From NCBI GenBank assembly GCA_045634345.1, contig JAZRAB010000122.1, positions 1-5,090 on the forward strand: a stretch of 5,090 bases of DNA, in the 5' to 3' direction. Made by a program: the position numbers and the translations under genes. This DNA comes from Flemingiibacterium sp045634345 (GTDB taxonomy: Bacteria > Bacillota > Clostridia > Oscillospirales > CAG-272). Positions 5,075 to 5,090 of the stretch are shown here, piece by piece. Below the pieces are notes generated by a model that did no database searches, was not told the DNA's origin, and worked only from the letters and a program-made list of their open reading frames with translations. Numbering within the stretch: position 1 is the stretch's first letter; the number at the start of each line of letters is the position of its first letter.

Positions 5075-5090
5075 AGCAGTCCTCCAAAAG

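Overview
The window looks like a chromosomal segment of a Firmicutes bacterium, probably a gut-type Clostridia (this is inference). The evidence is strong AAGGAGG/GGAGGA ribosome binding sites, sigma-A promoters with AT-rich flanks, moderately GC-balanced core genes in AT-rich surroundings, and a DUF998-type membrane protein. All three protein genes I can support lie on the minus strand, so the window is best read from right to left.

From the right edge: 4919-5090 is a short AT-rich intergenic stretch. It holds a clear minus-strand promoter for the ATPase gene and a candidate plus-strand promoter that fires out of the right edge. Positions 2312-4918 encode a complete 868-residue P-type Ca2+-transporting ATPase (type IIA, SERCA/LMCA1-like). 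It forms a single-gene transcription unit that ends in a textbook terminator hairpin.

The next 714 bases (1598-2311) contain no credible protein gene. Their core, about 1842-2230, is a sharply GC-rich island. I counted 72% G+C over 1861-1980 against 17% over 1681-1740. It folds on paper into a nested, multibranched structure of about ten helices closed by a long-range stem. I consider it a candidate large structured RNA or a dispersed palindromic repeat that I cannot assign to a known family. It is the most interesting object in the window.

Positions 611-1597 encode a stand-alone ATP-pyrophosphatase subunit of GMP synthase. It has its own TTGCAA-17-TATAAT promoter and lacks the glutamine amidotransferase domain. 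Beyond its 3' end the composition drops again. A perfect 11-bp tandem repeat, an inverted repeat next to the guaA stop codon and a terminator precede the start of an AT-rich gene (1-392, cut by the left edge) for a DUF998-type integral membrane protein. The 3' end of guaA is a known integration hotspot for genomic islands, so the left 600 bases may be the edge of an integrated element. The integrase that would prove this is not in the window.

The genes show no obvious joint pathway: calcium export, guanine nucleotide synthesis and a membrane protein of unknown role. Each appears to be separately transcribed.
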